DNA of 64,000 nucleotides from Pelagisphaera sp964404745 (lineage in GTDB: Bacteria; Verrucomicrobiota; Verrucomicrobiia; Opitutales; Opitutaceae): assembly GCA_964404745.1 (NCBI GenBank), contig CAYOLG010000001.1, forward strand, positions 62,001 through 126,000, written 5' to 3'. Shown here piece by piece: positions 33,807 to 43,000 of this stretch. The first letter of the stretch is position 1, and each line of letters opens with the position of its first letter. Both the position numbers and the translations under genes were made by a program. The notes below the pieces were generated by a model that saw nothing but the letters and a program-made list of their open reading frames with translations, did not search any database and was not told the DNA's origin.

Positions 33807-36800
33807 TCAGTATCTCGTGATGGTTTCGTGCAAATTGAGGACGGCTCGGCTGAGGCTAGTGAGGGCGGCTAGTTCTGTCGAATTGAGTTCTTCGCCGGGG
33901 GAGTGGAGGCCGATCTCTAAAAACGGGTCTGCTCGGTTGGACTCGGTACGGAATCGCTTTCGTTCCCGCTGCAGGAAGGCTTTTAAGGTTCGGCGTTCTC
34001 GAGCGGTGGGTTTGCGGGCCAAGGCTCGCTCATAAGCGGTTTCCACACGGGCGTTATCATTTATCTCGGCCATGAGAATTTCCGCTAAAGCTCGGGCGGC
34101 TTCCACCTGGGTAGGATCATTTAGTAAAGTGAGCGCTTGCAGGGGCGAGTTGGACAACTCCCGCTTGATGATGCATTCGTCCCGTCCTCCGGCATCGAAG
34201 GTGGTCAGCATGGGATGAAGAAATGTCCGCTGCCAATGCATGTATACACCACGTCGATACTGGCTCTCATCGGTATCGTGGGCGTATTCCACCTTGGGGA
34301 AGTTCAAGTTCCGGTAGTGTCCCTTGGGCTGGTAGGGACGGACGCTAGGGCCGCCCATTCTGGGATTGAGCAGGCCGCTTACCGAAAGAGCATTGTCGCG
34401 AATCAGCTCGGCGGGAAGCCGGACGGCGCTTTGACGGGCTAGTAGGCGATTGTAGGGATCGATCTCGAAAAGCTTTTCGGAGGCATTGCTAGTTTGCCGA
34501 TAGGTTCGGGACAGAACAATCTCGCGAACGACATGCTTGATGTCCCAGCCGGAATCGATGAACTCGGCAGCTAGCCAGTCCAAAAGTTCCGGATAGGGCG
34601 GGTATTCCCCTTGGAGCCCCAGGTCTTCTGGGGCGCTGGAGAGAGGCGTGCCAAAGTACATGGCCCAGAGCCGGTTGGTGTAAGCCCGGGCCGTGAGCGG
34701 ATTTTCCGGATGGACAATCCATTCTGCCAGATCGAGCCGATTTAGGCGTCTCGAATCGCCGGAGGCGATGGCCTGAGGCAGGAAGGTAGGGGTTGCTGGC
34801 AAAACGGTCTCTCCGCTGTCGTCCATCCAGTTGCCGCGAGGCAGGACTTTGACTTCACGCGGGGCAGCGCTTACCGTCAGGGGAGTGTAGCGGTTGCCGT
34901 ACAATTCATCCTTAAGTGCGTCGATCTGCTCTCGCTCCGATGCGAAGGTCTTGGCGTGGTCGACATAGAAAGCGCGTTGCAATAGACGCGCGTCCTCTGG
35001 CGTATCCGTTCCCTTGATAACGCGCTCAAGCGCCTTTTGCTGATCCTTGTCTAGCTGTTTATAGGGTGAGCCGCCCCCCATCGTGCGGAACCGAAATGAC
35101 CGAAAGCCGCCACGGTTGCCTTTGAGGGGGAGAATGGATACAAGCTTGGCATTATTTGGCAGGTCCAGTTGCGCCATGGTGATGCTGATGGGGTGCCAGA
35201 CGCCTTGGTAGAGCAGGGGGGTCAGCTGTACGGCTGGAGCCTTGGATTTGCTGTTGAGCTCCTTTTCGTAATTGTCGCCAAGATGATAGGCCTTCTTTTT
35301 TTCTTCGCCATCAACTTCGTAAGTCAGCTCTATGCCGAGGCTTCTGCGCCCGCCGCCGCCGTCGATGCGGGCTTCGAACTCCAGGGCGGCGGTGTGGGCT
35401 AGCGAATAGTGGTAATGGCTGATATCGATAGAGTCCGCTGACGTCTTGTCGTGATGCTCATTCGTGTATTGGAGAGGAAAATACGCTGGGATATTCGCTT
35501 TGGTCAATTCCTCTTGCAGAGCTATCCATTTGGCTAGTTCCTCATCTGCCGCAGGGGATCCTTTGGCTAGAACCGCCTCTCGCTGGTGAATCTCATCCTT
35601 AACGGCTTTCGGATTCTCGTGAAAGATAGTGTTCGGCACGGCGAGCTCGGGCCCGAACCAGCCGGTGAACATGGGGCCGTCGTTGGCAACGTATTGGGAG
35701 GGATCCTCTTGGTAGTCCCCGTCGTCAGTGTAGGCTCCTTTCTCCAGAATATCGGCGAAAAAGGCGGCCATGCTGTAGAAGTCTTTGGTTGTGAAAGGGT
35801 CGAACTTGTGGTCGTGGCATTCGGCGCAAGCCATGGTAGAGCCAAGCCAATTGGTGGCGGTGGTACGGACGCGTTCGGATTGGTATTTCTTGATATATTC
35901 CCTGTCCTGAATACCACCTTCGCGGCTGATTTGATTCAGTCGGTTGTAACTGGCGGCGACGAGCTGTTTGACGGAAGGATTGGGCAAGAGGTCCCCGGCG
36001 ATCTGTTCGATGGTAAACTGGTCGAAAGGCTTGTTGTCGTTGAAGGCCTCAATGACGTAGTCGCGGAAAGGAGTGGCGTCCCGTTGCTGGTCACCGTGGT
36101 AGCCAACGGTGTCCGCATAGCGCACGGCGTCGAGCCAATGGATCGCCATCTTCTCACCGTAGTGTTTGGATGCCAAAAGTTCGTCGACTAGTCGCTCGTA
36201 GGCCTTGGGATCCTTGTCATTGACGAAGGCTTGAACCGCTTCCGGTCTGGGCGGCAGGCCCGTGAGATCGAAAGACAGGCGTCGGATCAGGGTGGTTTTC
36301 GAGGCTTCTGGCGAGAAGCCCAAGCCCTTCGTTTCCAGCCGCTTGGCGACGATGGAGTCTATGCTGTCAAAGGCGGGGCGCTCGATTGGCGTGTAGGCCC
36401 AATGGCTTTCGTACTCGGCTCCCTCGGCTATCCAACGTTGCAACAACGCTTTTTCCTGGTCGCTCAGCGAATGGTTGGATTTAGGCGGAGGCATCACTTC
36501 ATCGCTGTCGTCGCTGAGAATGCGATAGACCAATTCGCTTTCTTCGGGATCGCCCGGAACAAAGGCGAAGGCCTCGATGGCATCCTCTCGAATATCCAGC
36601 CGTAGGTCGGCTTCCCGGGTTTCGCCGTCAGGCCCGTGGCAGAAGAAGCAATTGTTGGAGAGGATGGGCCGAATGTCCCGATTGAAGTCGACGGCTTCGG
36701 AGGCGTCGGATTGGGCTCCTGTGGCCTGTTGGATAAGCAGCGTTGCTCCTAGGGCTAGGATGTATTTCGTTATGGGCTTCGAGCCTTGTGTCGTTGTCGG

Positions 36801-36812
36801 GGTGATTCGCAT
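33807..36812 (-). CDS. Exported cytochrome-type PSD1 protein (DUF1549/DUF1553)
   Basis: A 1001-residue relative of the 25399-28503 product. Signal peptide (YILALGATLLIQQATGA), PSCyt1 with CFFCH (C55, C58, H59) and MPPPKSNHSLSDQEKALLQR, DUF1549 (LIRRLSFDLTGLPPRPEAVQ, then CAECHDHKFDPFTTKDFYSM), a middle domain, and DUF1553 (LDLAEWIVHPENPLTARAYT, then RELSNSPLQALTLLNDP). ATG 36812 places the signal first; the frame extends 20 codons further without support. It leads the minus-strand pair with the DUF1501 gene at 32255. Its variable middle differs from the other PSD1, so substrate specificity may differ. Confidence 0.9.
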   Translation of the reverse strand: MRITPTTTQGSKPITKYILALGATLLIQQATGAQSDASEAVDFNRDIRPILSNNCFFCHGPDGETREADLRLDIREDAIEAFAFVPGDPEESELVYRILSDDSDEVMPPPKSNHSLSDQEKALLQRWIAEGAEYESHWAYTPIERPAFDSIDSIVAKRLETKGLGFSPEASKTTLIRRLSFDLTGLPPRPEAVQAFVNDKDPKAYERLVDELLASKHYGEKMAIHWLDAVRYADTVGYHGDQQRDATPFRDYVIEAFNDNKPFDQFTIEQIAGDLLPNPSVKQLVAASYNRLNQISREGGIQDREYIKKYQSERVRTTATNWLGSTMACAECHDHKFDPFTTKDFYSMAAFFADILEKGAYTDDGDYQEDPSQYVANDGPMFTGWFGPELAVPNTIFHENPKAVKDEIHQREAVLAKGSPAADEELAKWIALQEELTKANIPAYFPLQYTNEHHDKTSADSIDISHYHYSLAHTAALEFEARIDGGGGRRSLGIELTYEVDGEEKKKAYHLGDNYEKELNSKSKAPAVQLTPLLYQGVWHPISITMAQLDLPNNAKLVSILPLKGNRGGFRSFRFRTMGGGSPYKQLDKDQQKALERVIKGTDTPEDARLLQRAFYVDHAKTFASEREQIDALKDELYGNRYTPLTVSAAPREVKVLPRGNWMDDSGETVLPATPTFLPQAIASGDSRRLNRLDLAEWIVHPENPLTARAYTNRLWAMYFGTPLSSAPEDLGLQGEYPPYPELLDWLAAEFIDSGWDIKHVVREIVLSRTYRQTSNASEKLFEIDPYNRLLARQSAVRLPAELIRDNALSVSGLLNPRMGGPSVRPYQPKGHYRNLNFPKVEYAHDTDESQYRRGVYMHWQRTFLHPMLTTFDAGGRDECIIKRELSNSPLQALTLLNDPTQVEAARALAEILMAEINDNARVETAYERALARKPTARERRTLKAFLQRERKRFRTESNRADPFLEIGLHSPGEELNSTELAALTSLSRAVLNLHETITRY

Positions 36813-36872
36813 CCGGTTTTCGGTTATAGGCAGAGATGGTTGGCTTTTTAACCGACGGCCATTGGGAATCAA

Positions 36873-37410
36873 CCAAATCCGGATTGTATGGGATTTGAGT
36901 AGTAATTGAGTAAGAGAGGGTCCGATAAGTCGGAGATATTGGACTTATTGGTGCAGGGGCGTCGCTCGCGGCGTCCGCAGAAGCAGTTGATACTCTATTC
37001 ACTCGGTCGCCGCAAGCAGCGACCCTACAAACTTTGGATTTATCGGACACTATCTAAGAAGGACATCGCTGCGCTGGATCCCTTCGCTGGCGCTGCGGGC
37101 CAGGATCGACCGCAGAGCGGTCGGTAGGTTAGAGTTAATTCAACGAATCGGTGAAGATGATATTTTATAATTCGAATGAGTCGGTTGGGGCCTCTTAGAG
37201 GCAATCCAGGCTACATAGAATAAGCTTTAGGCTGAGCGAGAACATGCCGCAGCGATCCTGGCCTCGACGGAGTCGAGGATCCAGCGAGTCCGCACCACGG
37301 GCGAGCGATGTTAATCACCTAAACTTTAACAGGTTTTCGTATCCTGATGCTGTTGGGCCACTTTCGAAAACGTGATTGCGGTTGCTCGGTTGGGCACGCT
37401 TAATGACGCT
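36873..37410. repeat. Intergenic repeat-rich region (538 bases)
   Basis: No gene was found between two divergent genes. GTCCGATAA (36920-36928) pairs with TTATCGGAC (37040-37048). Inside lie CGC-rich hairpins, including GGTCGCCGC, AA, GCAGCGACC (37005-37024, one mismatch). Segments around 37074-37131 and, inverted, around 37254-37300 share a CTGGATCC/GGCCAGGATCG vocabulary that recurs at 49289-49350. The promoters of both flanking genes must be here but could not be assigned. Confidence 0.6.
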
Positions 37411-39702
37411 ATGAATCGTTCCCCGCTGCTCCTTTTTTCTATCGCTCTTTCTCTGGCCATATTCTCGCAGAGCCTTGCTCTAGCGGAAGAGCGCGTTGAA
37501 TGGGTGGACTCGAAGACTCGGGGTACACCTGAACCCATTCCCGCGTTCCGAGCCGAACCCATTTGGCCGCACATCAGTTTCACAAACGCTTTGGCTATAA
37601 CCGTTCTCGAGTCGCGCGATCGGATGTTTATCGCCGAGCAAGGCGGAAAAATTTGGATACTGCCGTCTGATTTGAATGCGAAGCCAAAGAGTCCGGAGTT
37701 GTCGGCGGATTTGAGCAAGTTCATCCAGGGATTTCGCAACACTTACGGACTAGCGTTTCATCCGAAATTTGAAGACAACCAACTTTGCTATATTTTTCAT
37801 ACCGCAATTCAGCCAACGGGCACTCATCGCTCGACGGTCAGTTCTTTTCGGCTTGATGATTCACTGAGAATCGTGCCGGAAAGCCGCGAGGATATCATTT
37901 CCTGTGGAGCAGGCGGTCACAATGGCGGCGATATTCAATTCGGTCCCGATGGGTTGCTCTACATACCAGTCGGGGATTTGGCTCCGCCTGACCCGCCGGA
38001 CCCGAATAACGATGGCCAGAACCTGGCGACTCTGGCTGGAGCGATTTCCCGCATCGATGTGGACAGACGAGATCCGGGCCTACCTTATGGTATCCCCAAG
38101 GATAATCCTTTTGTGGACATGGAAGGCGCGCGCCCAGAAATTTGGGCCTTCGGCTTTCGCAACCCCTGGAAGATGGATTTCCACCCGGAGACTAGCAATG
38201 TTTGGCTCGGCGATGTGGGCTGGGAGCTCTACGAGATGGTGCATCGAGTGGAGAAAGGCGGTAACCATGGTTGGTCTGTAGTGGAGGGGCCGATACCGGC
38301 AAAGCCGGACCAAAAGCGTGGGCCCGGCCCGATCGTCGCCCCCATTGTAAGCTACTCGCATCATACGGATGGAGCCTCGGTAACAGGCGGGTATTTCAAT
38401 TCTGGAGCGCGATTCCCTGAGCTTAAAGGGGCTTACATCTACGGTGATTGGGCCACTGGAAAAATTTGGGCCCTAAAGTTGAATGGCGAAAAGATGACTA
38501 GCAATGATCTCATAGCCGAGACCCGCAAGCAGGTGGTCGCTTTCGGTAGAGCAGCCGGCGGCGATATTCTATTCATCGACTGGCCGACCGACCAGCGGCT
38601 ACACCGACTCGTTCCCAACCCAAGGGCAGGGGAAGTGAGTGAGTTTCCCAGCAAATTGAGCCTTACCGGTCTTTTTGAAGACACGGAGAAGGCCACCCCC
38701 TCCGCTGGCGTTTATGGGTTCTCCATTAATTCGCCCATGTGGCAGGATGGGGCTGAATCCGATTATTGGGTGGCGATTCCTGGCGATGATGGATTTGAAA
38801 CGGATATTGCCAGCGCAGGGCCCTTTAAGCTCACGCGTCATTCGCCAGTCAAGGATTCCGTATTGGCAAAGACTATACGCTTGAATGGCAAACGTGTAGA
38901 GACGCAAATTCTGCATTGGGATGGCTATTGGAACGGTTACACCTACCGTTGGAACGATGAACAGACTGACGCGTCCTTGGTGGGGCGGGAAGGGGAGACC
39001 GCAACGGTCGATGGTAAGCCTTGGCGATTCTACGCGAGAGGAGAGTGTCTCCGCTGTCACGGAAGCAATTTTTACAAGCCACTGGCCTTTTTCCCGGGCC
39101 AGATGAATCGCGATGGGCAGCTGGAACGATTTTTCAATCTCGGTTTGATCGATCAGACTTTTAAAGAGGCGGCGGATATACAGCCATTAGGGAATCCCTA
39201 TGATGAATCGCTTGCCCTGGAAACGAGAGCCCGTTCCTGGATCCATAGCAATTGCGCGGGATGCCATCGGCGATCCGGCGGGGCGGGGATCGTTTCCATG
39301 ATGAATATCACTACCAGCAACGAGGACATGCGGATGCTGGGCCACGAGCACAGCCGGGGAGACTTTGGGCTGAAAGGAGCGCCCTTGATCGAGCCCGGAA
39401 ATCCCTATCGGTCTATTCTCTATTATCGTATCGCCACCAAAGGGGCGGGGCACATGCCCATGATCGGCTTGCCAACGATTGACAAGGAAGGCGTTCGAGT
39501 CGTGCACGAATGGATACGGTCTTTGCACCCTGACGCGCCTATTGCTGAAGCTACGCTCGATCCAAAAAATGTCGAGGAAGCGCTAGCCTTGTATCATCAG
39601 ATCCAGACGGGGGCTCTCTCCGATTCGGATCGGAAAAAGGCCCTGGCGAATTGCCTGTCTCACGAGGATCCCTTTGTCTTGAACTTGTTTCTGGGCATGT
39701 AG
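37411..39702 (+). CDS. PQQ-type sugar dehydrogenase fused to cytochrome-like region
   Basis: A 763-residue exported protein. After a signal peptide (LLLFSIALSLAIFSQSLALA) comes a soluble glucose dehydrogenase/aldose dehydrogenase-like beta-propeller (about residues 50-420), marked by GGHNGGDIQFGPDGLLYIPV, FRNPWKMDFHP and GGNHGWSVVEG. A C-terminal half carries two CxxCH heme motifs (CLRCHGSNFYK and CAGCHRRSGG) and a late MPMIG axial-ligand candidate. This predicts oxidation of a sugar by PQQ with internal electron transfer to heme. It is followed 31 bases later by the epimerase-like gene. Confidence 0.85.
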   Translation: MNRSPLLLFSIALSLAIFSQSLALAEERVEWVDSKTRGTPEPIPAFRAEPIWPHISFTNALAITVLESRDRMFIAEQGGKIWILPSDLNAKPKSPELSADLSKFIQGFRNTYGLAFHPKFEDNQLCYIFHTAIQPTGTHRSTVSSFRLDDSLRIVPESREDIISCGAGGHNGGDIQFGPDGLLYIPVGDLAPPDPPDPNNDGQNLATLAGAISRIDVDRRDPGLPYGIPKDNPFVDMEGARPEIWAFGFRNPWKMDFHPETSNVWLGDVGWELYEMVHRVEKGGNHGWSVVEGPIPAKPDQKRGPGPIVAPIVSYSHHTDGASVTGGYFNSGARFPELKGAYIYGDWATGKIWALKLNGEKMTSNDLIAETRKQVVAFGRAAGGDILFIDWPTDQRLHRLVPNPRAGEVSEFPSKLSLTGLFEDTEKATPSAGVYGFSINSPMWQDGAESDYWVAIPGDDGFETDIASAGPFKLTRHSPVKDSVLAKTIRLNGKRVETQILHWDGYWNGYTYRWNDEQTDASLVGREGETATVDGKPWRFYARGECLRCHGSNFYKPLAFFPGQMNRDGQLERFFNLGLIDQTFKEAADIQPLGNPYDESLALETRARSWIHSNCAGCHRRSGGAGIVSMMNITTSNEDMRMLGHEHSRGDFGLKGAPLIEPGNPYRSILYYRIATKGAGHMPMIGLPTIDKEGVRVVHEWIRSLHPDAPIAEATLDPKNVEEALALYHQIQTGALSDSDRKKALANCLSHEDPFVLNLFLGM

Positions 39703-39733
39703 GCTACTAGGGGTTGATCCATATGTTGATAAG

Positions 39734-40780
39734 ATGTCTTTAGGAAGTAGCGAGCTAGACTTACCTTGTCCCGCTGAAGAAGTGGATACCTTCCTTTCCC
39801 GGCCGAGCGAGAAAGCGATAGAGGTCCTTCGAAGCTCGGAAGGCGACATCATCGTTTTGGGAGCGGGCGGAAAAATGGGTTTGCACCTTTGCGCGTTGCT
39901 AAAGCGGGCGCTATCCGAGTTGGGGCGGACCGAAACCGTTTATGCCGCCTCGCGTTTTCAGAGCCTTCGGGATGCATCGGCTTTCGAACAATTGGGGGTA
40001 AAGGTCTTGAAGGGCGATTTTCGGGATGTGGAGTTCGTAAAAAATCTACCCAATTGCCCAACGGTGTTTTATTTGGTCGGAGCGAAGTTTGGGACTTCAG
40101 AAAACGGCCAACTTTTGCGCGAGATCAACGTGGAGGTGGCCCGAGAACTGGCCTTTCGCTACCGAAGCTCGAAGATCGTGGCCCTGTCCACAGGCTGCGT
40201 TTATTCCTATGTTTCACCTGGATCTGGGGGATCGACAGAGAACTCGGATATGAATCCAATTGGCGAATACGCTCAATCGTGTGTGGAGCGGGAAAAACGC
40301 TTTCAAGAGGTATCCGAGCAATTCCATACGCCGGTAGTCCTCATTCGTTTAAACTATTCGGTCGAGTTCCGCTACGGAGCGCTGTTGGACATTGGACAAA
40401 AGGTGTTCGGGGGCGAGCCGATCAATTTAACCATGAGCCACGTAAACGTGATTTGGCAGAACGATGCCTTGAACCATACCGTCCAAGCGTTGGAGATCGC
40501 GGATTCGCCCGCCGTGCCGATCAATATTACGGGTCCGGATACGCTCAGCGTGCGAGAATTGGCGGACGCTTTCGGGAGGCGGTTTCACAAGCGGCCACGG
40601 TTTACGGGAGCAGGGGCGGAATCCATGTGGTTGAGCAACGCCTCCAAGTCGCATCAGCTGTTTGGTTTTCCAGAGGTGGGAATCGAGAAAATGCTAGACT
40701 GGACCGCGGCTTGGATTTTGGAAGAGGGCGAAACCCATGGAAAGCCAACCGGTTTTGAAACGCGAGACGGGAAGTTTTGA
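39734..40780 (+). CDS. NAD-dependent epimerase/dehydratase-like protein
   Basis: A 348-residue extended short-chain dehydrogenase-like protein. The Rossmann glycine motif is GAGGKMG, and NLPNCPTVFYLVGAKFG and VALSTGCVYSY mark the central strands. The usual YxxxK catalytic pair reads Y179-A-Q-S-C183, so the Lys is replaced by Cys and activity may be altered or lost. No signal peptide. It probably forms an operon with the dehydrogenase upstream and the DapA-like gene downstream (155-base gap), giving cytosolic processing of a sugar or sugar acid. Confidence 0.78.
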   Translation: MSLGSSELDLPCPAEEVDTFLSRPSEKAIEVLRSSEGDIIVLGAGGKMGLHLCALLKRALSELGRTETVYAASRFQSLRDASAFEQLGVKVLKGDFRDVEFVKNLPNCPTVFYLVGAKFGTSENGQLLREINVEVARELAFRYRSSKIVALSTGCVYSYVSPGSGGSTENSDMNPIGEYAQSCVEREKRFQEVSEQFHTPVVLIRLNYSVEFRYGALLDIGQKVFGGEPINLTMSHVNVIWQNDALNHTVQALEIADSPAVPINITGPDTLSVRELADAFGRRFHKRPRFTGAGAESMWLSNASKSHQLFGFPEVGIEKMLDWTAAWILEEGETHGKPTGFETRDGKF

Positions 40781-40825
40781 GAAACTTTGAAAATGTATAA
40801 TAATTTGGTATTTTGTTGTCTCTCA

Positions 40826-40912
40826 CGTAGGGCCTTCGCTTGCGAAGCGCCGCTTAGGTTAGAGCTTGAGATATCCTCGCGGCACGGCGCAAGCGCCAGC
40901 CCTTCGGCTAAA
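40826..40912. repeat. Intergenic hairpins, CGC-TT-GCG family
   Basis: CTTCGC (40834-40839), TT and GCGAAG (40842-40847) form a hairpin with the same core as 23622-23641 and 59600-59615 but different outer pairs. A second palindromic segment around GGCGCAAGCGCC (40886-40897) follows. It precedes the DapA-like gene by about 25 bases. Confidence 0.6.
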
Positions 40913-40935
40913 CATTCTGGGATACTTTATTTCGA

Positions 40936-42012
40936 TTGTCATCAGCTCCACAGTTAGATCCTCGTGTTCGAGAACTCCTTTTTCAGGGAATCGTTATTCC
41001 TGCCCATCCGCTAGCCTTGGATCGGAATCGGCGGTTCGATGAGCGGCGTCAACGGGCCTTGACCCGCTACTATCTAGATGCCGGAGCACAGGGAGTTGCA
41101 GTTGGCGTGCACACGACGCAGTTCGAGATCCGGAAGCCGGAGATTGGGCTCTTCGAGCCGGTTTTACGCTTGGGGGCTGAAACGATCCGCGATCATGAAA
41201 AGACCATCGGCGACCGAATTGTTAAAGTTGCTGGAGTTGTGGGAAGGACGAGCCAGGCGGTTGCGGAAGCGGAGTTGGCAAGAGAAATTGGATACGATCT
41301 CGCTTTGGTTAGCCTGGCTGCATATGCGAACGCCAGCAATGAAGAGATGATCGAACATCTGCGAATAGTGTCGTCGATTTTGCCCGTATTTGGGTTCTAT
41401 TTGCAACCGGCGGTTGGTGGGCGGCGTTTGGACTATGGCTTTTGGAAAGCGGCCATGGAAATCGAAAATCTGGTCGCCGTAAAAGTGGCGCCATTTAACC
41501 GATACGGTTCCTTGGATGTCGCTCGGGCGGTTGTTGATTCTGGTCGCATCGATTCGGTGGCTCTGTATACAGGAAATGATGACAACATTCTTCTAGATCT
41601 CTTAACATCTGCGCGATTCGAAGAAGGGGGTGCCAATGCTGATTTGCGTTTTCGCGGAGGCCTGCTGGGCCAGTGGGCGGTTTGGACGCGGCGCGCGGTG
41701 GAGGACTTGCGAGCGATTAAGCTGCAGCAATTAGAGGGAGCGGATATCCCTTCCGCGTGGTTGACTCGGGCCCAACAATTAACGGATGCCAATGCCGCTA
41801 TTTTCGATGTGGCGAACTGTTTTGCTGGATGTATCACCGGGATACACGAAGTGTTGCGGCGTCAAGGATTGCTCGAGGGCATTTGGACGCTGAACGAAAA
41901 CGAAGGTTTGTCTCGGGGACAATTGGAAGCGATCGATCGCGTTTGCTCGAGCTACCCGAGTCTGACGGACGACGCGTTTGTTGCTGAGAACTTGGACCGC
42001 TGGTTGAGTTAA
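40936..42012 (+). CDS. DapA-family (dihydrodipicolinate synthase-like) aldolase
   Basis: A 358-residue class I aldolase/lyase-fold protein. The TIM-barrel start is GIVIPAHPLALDRNRRFDE, and the Schiff-base Lys is expected at K183 in NLVAVKVAPFNRYGS. It is longer than classical DapA (about 290 residues) and lies beside a sugar dehydrogenase and an epimerase, so a role in sugar-acid cleavage (keto-deoxy sugar aldolase or dehydratase) is more likely than lysine synthesis. The start is a TTG at 40936. A truncated DUF1501 gene follows on the same strand. Confidence 0.78.
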   Translation: MSSAPQLDPRVRELLFQGIVIPAHPLALDRNRRFDERRQRALTRYYLDAGAQGVAVGVHTTQFEIRKPEIGLFEPVLRLGAETIRDHEKTIGDRIVKVAGVVGRTSQAVAEAELAREIGYDLALVSLAAYANASNEEMIEHLRIVSSILPVFGFYLQPAVGGRRLDYGFWKAAMEIENLVAVKVAPFNRYGSLDVARAVVDSGRIDSVALYTGNDDNILLDLLTSARFEEGGANADLRFRGGLLGQWAVWTRRAVEDLRAIKLQQLEGADIPSAWLTRAQQLTDANAAIFDVANCFAGCITGIHEVLRRQGLLEGIWTLNENEGLSRGQLEAIDRVCSSYPSLTDDAFVAENLDRWLS

Positions 42013-42149
42013 GTTGGTATTAATCGTATCCGGCTGACCACGCGTAGTAGGAATCACCTTGAAAAAGCGGTCTGGTTTCCGATATATTGCCATCTCTTTC
42101 CCGGCATCCATGATTCGGTTGCCTCATATCCCGGTTTCCCAGGCTACGC

Positions 42150-42790
42150 TAGCCGTGGCGATCTCGCTGATCGCCTTGGCGTTCAAGATGCAGACCGAAG
42201 CTCCGGAGGCGCTCGATTTGTCTAAGGAGTCGCAGGATACCCTAGACTTGTATGGTATCGGAAATGAGCTTACAAACGATTATGGCCGTAGTTGTCTGAT
42301 GGCTCGCAAACTGGTGGAGAACGGCGTACGTTTCATCACAGTTGTATCCGGTGGCGGCACGGGAGACCTCATGTGGGATGCCCATAAGGATATCGAGGAG
42401 AACCACGCGCGCGTGGCCCAGCATACGGATCAGCCAGTTGCGGCTCTGATCAAGGATCTCAAGAGGCGAGGGTTGCTCGACAGTACCTTAGTGCTCTGGG
42501 GAGGCGAGTTTGTGAGATCACCCGAAGCCCAAGGTGGGATCGGACGCGACCACCACAACTTGGGATTCACCATGTGGATGGCCGGTGGCGGAATTAAGGG
42601 AGGTCAAGTTGTGGGAGCAACGGATGAAATTGGGCTTCATGCAGTTGAGCGGCCTTATCATTTCCGCGATATTCACAACACCATTCTTCATCAGCTCGGC
42701 CTCGATCAAAACAAGCTGACCTATCCGCACATGGGTCGTGACGAACGCTTGACCTTCCTGGAAGGGAAACTGGTTCGCGAAACAATATAG
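42150..42790 (+). pseudogene. DUF1501 gene, 5'-truncated remnant
   Basis: The reading frame (open from about 42059) matches DUF1501 only from AFKMQTEAPEALDLSKES onward, through FGRTP-type block EFVRSPEAQG, GRDHHNLGFTMWMAGGGIKG and HQLGLDQNKLTYPHMGRDER. The first ~270 residues of the family, including the Tat signal and the SGGPSH block, are absent, and the ~90 bases upstream match nothing. Without a signal the product could not be exported, so it is probably a dead gene whose C-terminal half is still open. Confidence 0.75.
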
Positions 42791-43000
42791 CGCGATTAGC
42801 TTTTGGAGTATCGAATCGGCCTGTCTTACTATCGGGATCGCTCTCGCCAGTCGCGCGAGCGCGCGTTGCGTCCGGTCTCTATGCAGTGAGCTTCTTTAAG
42901 CCCCGATTGACCATTTCCGATCCCGAAACCAAAAAAACTCGTACCGGTTTGAGAGGATTATCCAATTGACCGGTCCTCTTGGCAGAAACACGCTTATTCC

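Noticed and set aside
35586..36191. 201-residue plus-strand open frame
   Set aside because: Antisense to the second PSD1 gene; no ribosome-binding site or homology.
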